From Phoebastria nigripes (lineage: Eukaryota; Chordata; Aves; Procellariiformes; Diomedeidae), in contig JAYKAV010000467.1 of NCBI GenBank assembly GCA_035582835.1, forward strand, positions 166,149 to 230,148: DNA of 64,000 bases. Reading direction: 5' to 3'. How positions within the stretch are numbered: position 1 is the stretch's first letter; each line of letters starts with the position of its first letter. Positions 62,139 through 64,000 of the stretch are shown one piece after another. The notes beneath the pieces were generated by a model, which saw nothing but the letters and a program-made list of their open reading frames with translations, was not told the origin of the DNA and searched no databases. The position numbers and the translations under genes are program-made.

Positions 62139-63548
62139 TCTAGCTGAAAGAAAAGAGGGAGCTAGAACCACACAATTGTCTTTCCGTGTCCAGTGTTCCT
62201 TTTTGCCCCTGCTTGCTGCATAGTGTTTTTGAAGAGATGCAGAAATGTTAACAAAAATATCCATAGGCCAAAAGTGTCACTGGAAAGACCACATTTTGTA
62301 ATGGTTTAGATCTTGCAAGGTCTAATTTAAATAATAAGTAGATCGGAACTGTTTGTGATAATGACTATGTTTATGATTCAAAGCATCTAGGGAAAGATAG
62401 GTAGTCAAAAAAGTGGAATAACTTGTTGAGTCTTCTTTGAGTTGGTGGGAGAGTGAGTTTCTCTACTAACCACTGAAGAAACTGGAGGGAGTATTGGCCT
62501 TCTTGTATTCAATAGCACTATGGTTTAAATGGGGCCAAGGTTTCACAAGTTTTCACTGCCTGTGTGATGCCTAGTACTCATTCACATTAAGGCCAGTCTA
62601 CCCCATTCTGAGGGTGAAATGGCTCTAATGTGGGAGTAAGTGGTATTTACTCCCATTTTTAAGGCCTTTTTTTTAAACTAGAGCACCATAAGGCATTCTT
62701 TAAGTAAACAGGCATCAGGGCCTGGGAATTGAAGCATATCAAAACAAAAACAATAACAACAGTCCTGGTGGTTTGGCTTGTGCTCAAGAGCAAATGTGTG
62801 GGAAAATAAAATAATGTTCAGGCTGACTGAAGGTGATCTGATGGAGAATAATGGGTAGGTAACTCAGTGATTAAATTCTTTATAAATCATGTATCTTCCC
62901 ACGGATGAGTTTCTGGAAGTCCATGACATGGGTACATCCATCAGTTCTCCTGGAATGGTTGTGACATGGTGTCCAAACTTGGCACTTTCTTGGTGTGGCA
63001 TTTTGTCTAGCTTTTGAAGGGTATATTCAGGTTTCCAAATTCATGGGCACACTCCTGTCATTGGAGACGGGCAGAAGGCAAGGCAAAGAGCAGTGTCCTG
63101 CTTTGATCATTGCACAGGTTTTGTGGCTGCAGTTTTAGAACTCATTCTAACCCCCCTGAGATGGCTGGTCACCATTCATTTTCTTCTTGTGTCATTAACA
63201 TCAAGCAATGAAAAAAAAAAGCCTACAGGACTGGAAATGTTCAAACATTGCATAAAAGTTTAAGAAGCACCTTATTTGTCTAAGAATGAGAGATGCTTAA
63301 CATATATTATTTTCCAGTATCAAAATGGTCCTGATGGCCCATTGGACTTCAGGTCCCTAATTCAGCAAATAACAAATAAAAAGAAAATGATGTTTTGAGA
63401 CAAACGTTTTTTTGACTCTGGTTAAGCAGATTCTTTTTCTTATGAGTGAAATACTATAAATGCTTTATTTACGTTGAATTGTTATATTCTCATGTAGGTT
63501 TATAGGCATACTATGAAGGATTTTCAGTCCATTCCTTTCTAAGGTGAA

Positions 63549-63613
63549 TGAGTCAGTTTTAAGAAATTTTTAATGAGTCACAGAAATACATGCATTGTTT
63601 TACATATGAGTCA
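63549..63613. promoter_or_regulatory. Candidate regulatory cluster: three perfect AP-1 sites
   Basis: TGAGTCA, the consensus heptamer for AP-1 (Fos/Jun) and related bZIP factors, occurs at 63549-63555, 63574-63580 and 63607-63613, always in the same orientation. On both strands the heptamer is expected roughly once per 8 kb, so three in 65 bases is a strong local excess. The flanks are AT-rich, include ATGCAT, and are not copies of one another. The segment is therefore probably not a simple tandem duplication. The target gene, if any, may lie beyond the right edge. Confidence 0.3.
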
Positions 63614-64000
63614 CTATAAAATATGACCAAACATTATTTTTAAAGTTTAAAAAGTTTCTTAAGCAGGAATAATGCAAATATATCTCCAAAAACATGATTG
63701 TGTATTTCATGGCCTTCTGCCTTCTGGTTATTTACTACTGCTATTATGGCTACTTCTGAAGAATAGGAAAGGTGTAGATAAAAAATTTATAATCTATATT
63801 TCTCAAATTTATGAATAAGAAAATAACGGTGTTCTTAATTTCAGCTAGTTAGGAATGGGCTGCTATTGTACGACACTGAGAAAGTTACTCTGCACGTTCT
63901 GGTATGTTGGCTGTTTTAATCACCTCACCTCTCTCTGAGCCAAAACAAACTCCATTATTTAATTTCATTTTTAGGGATTTATTGCTGCTGTTAAGTTTAA
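63614..64000. other. Unique AT-rich non-coding sequence to window end
   Basis: AT-rich, without any open frame or repeat that I recognise. Confidence 0.5.

Larger units (their letters stand above)
61131..63548. other. Unique non-coding sequence
   Basis: No gene is supported. A 9-bp tandem (AAATGTTTT, 2.4 copies) lies at 61427-61448. A 17-bp palindrome with a one-base centre lies at 62122-62138. Nothing else is recognised. Confidence 0.5.

Noticed and set aside
1..64000. Searched for endogenous retrovirus/LTRs, CRISPR arrays, tRNA, rRNA and snRNA genes
   Set aside because: None was recognised. No LTR pairs, gag/pol-like frames, regularly spaced repeats or foldable RNA genes were seen by eye.

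Overview
This window looks like ordinary nuclear DNA of a bird (or a close sauropsid relative), probably intergenic or from inside a large intron. The main evidence is its transposable elements. It carries several remnants of CR1, the dominant non-LTR retrotransposon of birds, including copies with the diagnostic 3' end built of ATTCTATG-like 8-mers. The deeper layer is old amniote material: heavily decayed CR1 lineages that I also know from turtle and crocodile DNA, and remnants that look like MIR/CORE-SINEs. Overall repeat content is low. The DNA is moderately AT-rich with scattered GC-richer patches, and there is no operon-like gene packing.

I found no protein-coding gene I can support. 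The longest open frames (172 aa at 26515-27033 minus, 168 aa at 9458-9964 plus, 150 aa at 44858-45310 minus) lie in GC-richer or low-complexity sequence. They resemble no family I recognise and show no exon structure. The only stretches with recognisable coding ancestry are dead reverse-transcriptase fragments of CR1.

Layout. 1-4.3 kb: unique sequence with two tiny CR1 3'-tail fragments in opposite orientations (3391-3461 plus, 4231-4289 minus). 4.3-12 kb: unique sequence with a purine tract, a GC-rich patch and a G-rich run. 12-21 kb: an unusual concentration of possible MIR/tRNA-SINE remnants (about 12.1, 14.0, 15.15, 19.8 and 20.85 kb). 23.19-24.23 kb: an old plus-strand CR1 with RT palm remnants and 3'UTR. 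26.07 kb: a perfect 16-bp inverted repeat. 28.89-29.46 kb: the youngest CR1, 5'-truncated. 32.41-33.64 kb: a very old plus-strand CR1 about 1.2 kb long. 38.30 kb: an 11+11 bp palindrome. 42.5-42.95 kb: a minus-strand CR1 with an internal deletion. 44.9-47.3 kb: three microsatellites. 50.83-51.93 kb: a second long, very old CR1, minus strand. 55.2-55.35 kb: three small hairpins in a row. 63.55-63.61 kb: three perfect AP-1 heptamers within 65 bp, next to the end of the window.

Sixteen isolated single N bases occur between 224 and 52108 and none in the last 11.9 kb. They are ambiguous consensus calls rather than gaps. Nothing here amounts to a new biological system. The best leads are possible regulatory DNA (the AP-1 triplet, and an AT-rich homeodomain/AP-1 segment near 15.3-15.75 kb) and the unusual survival of very old retrotransposon copies. 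All alignments were made by eye against remembered family patterns, without a database search.
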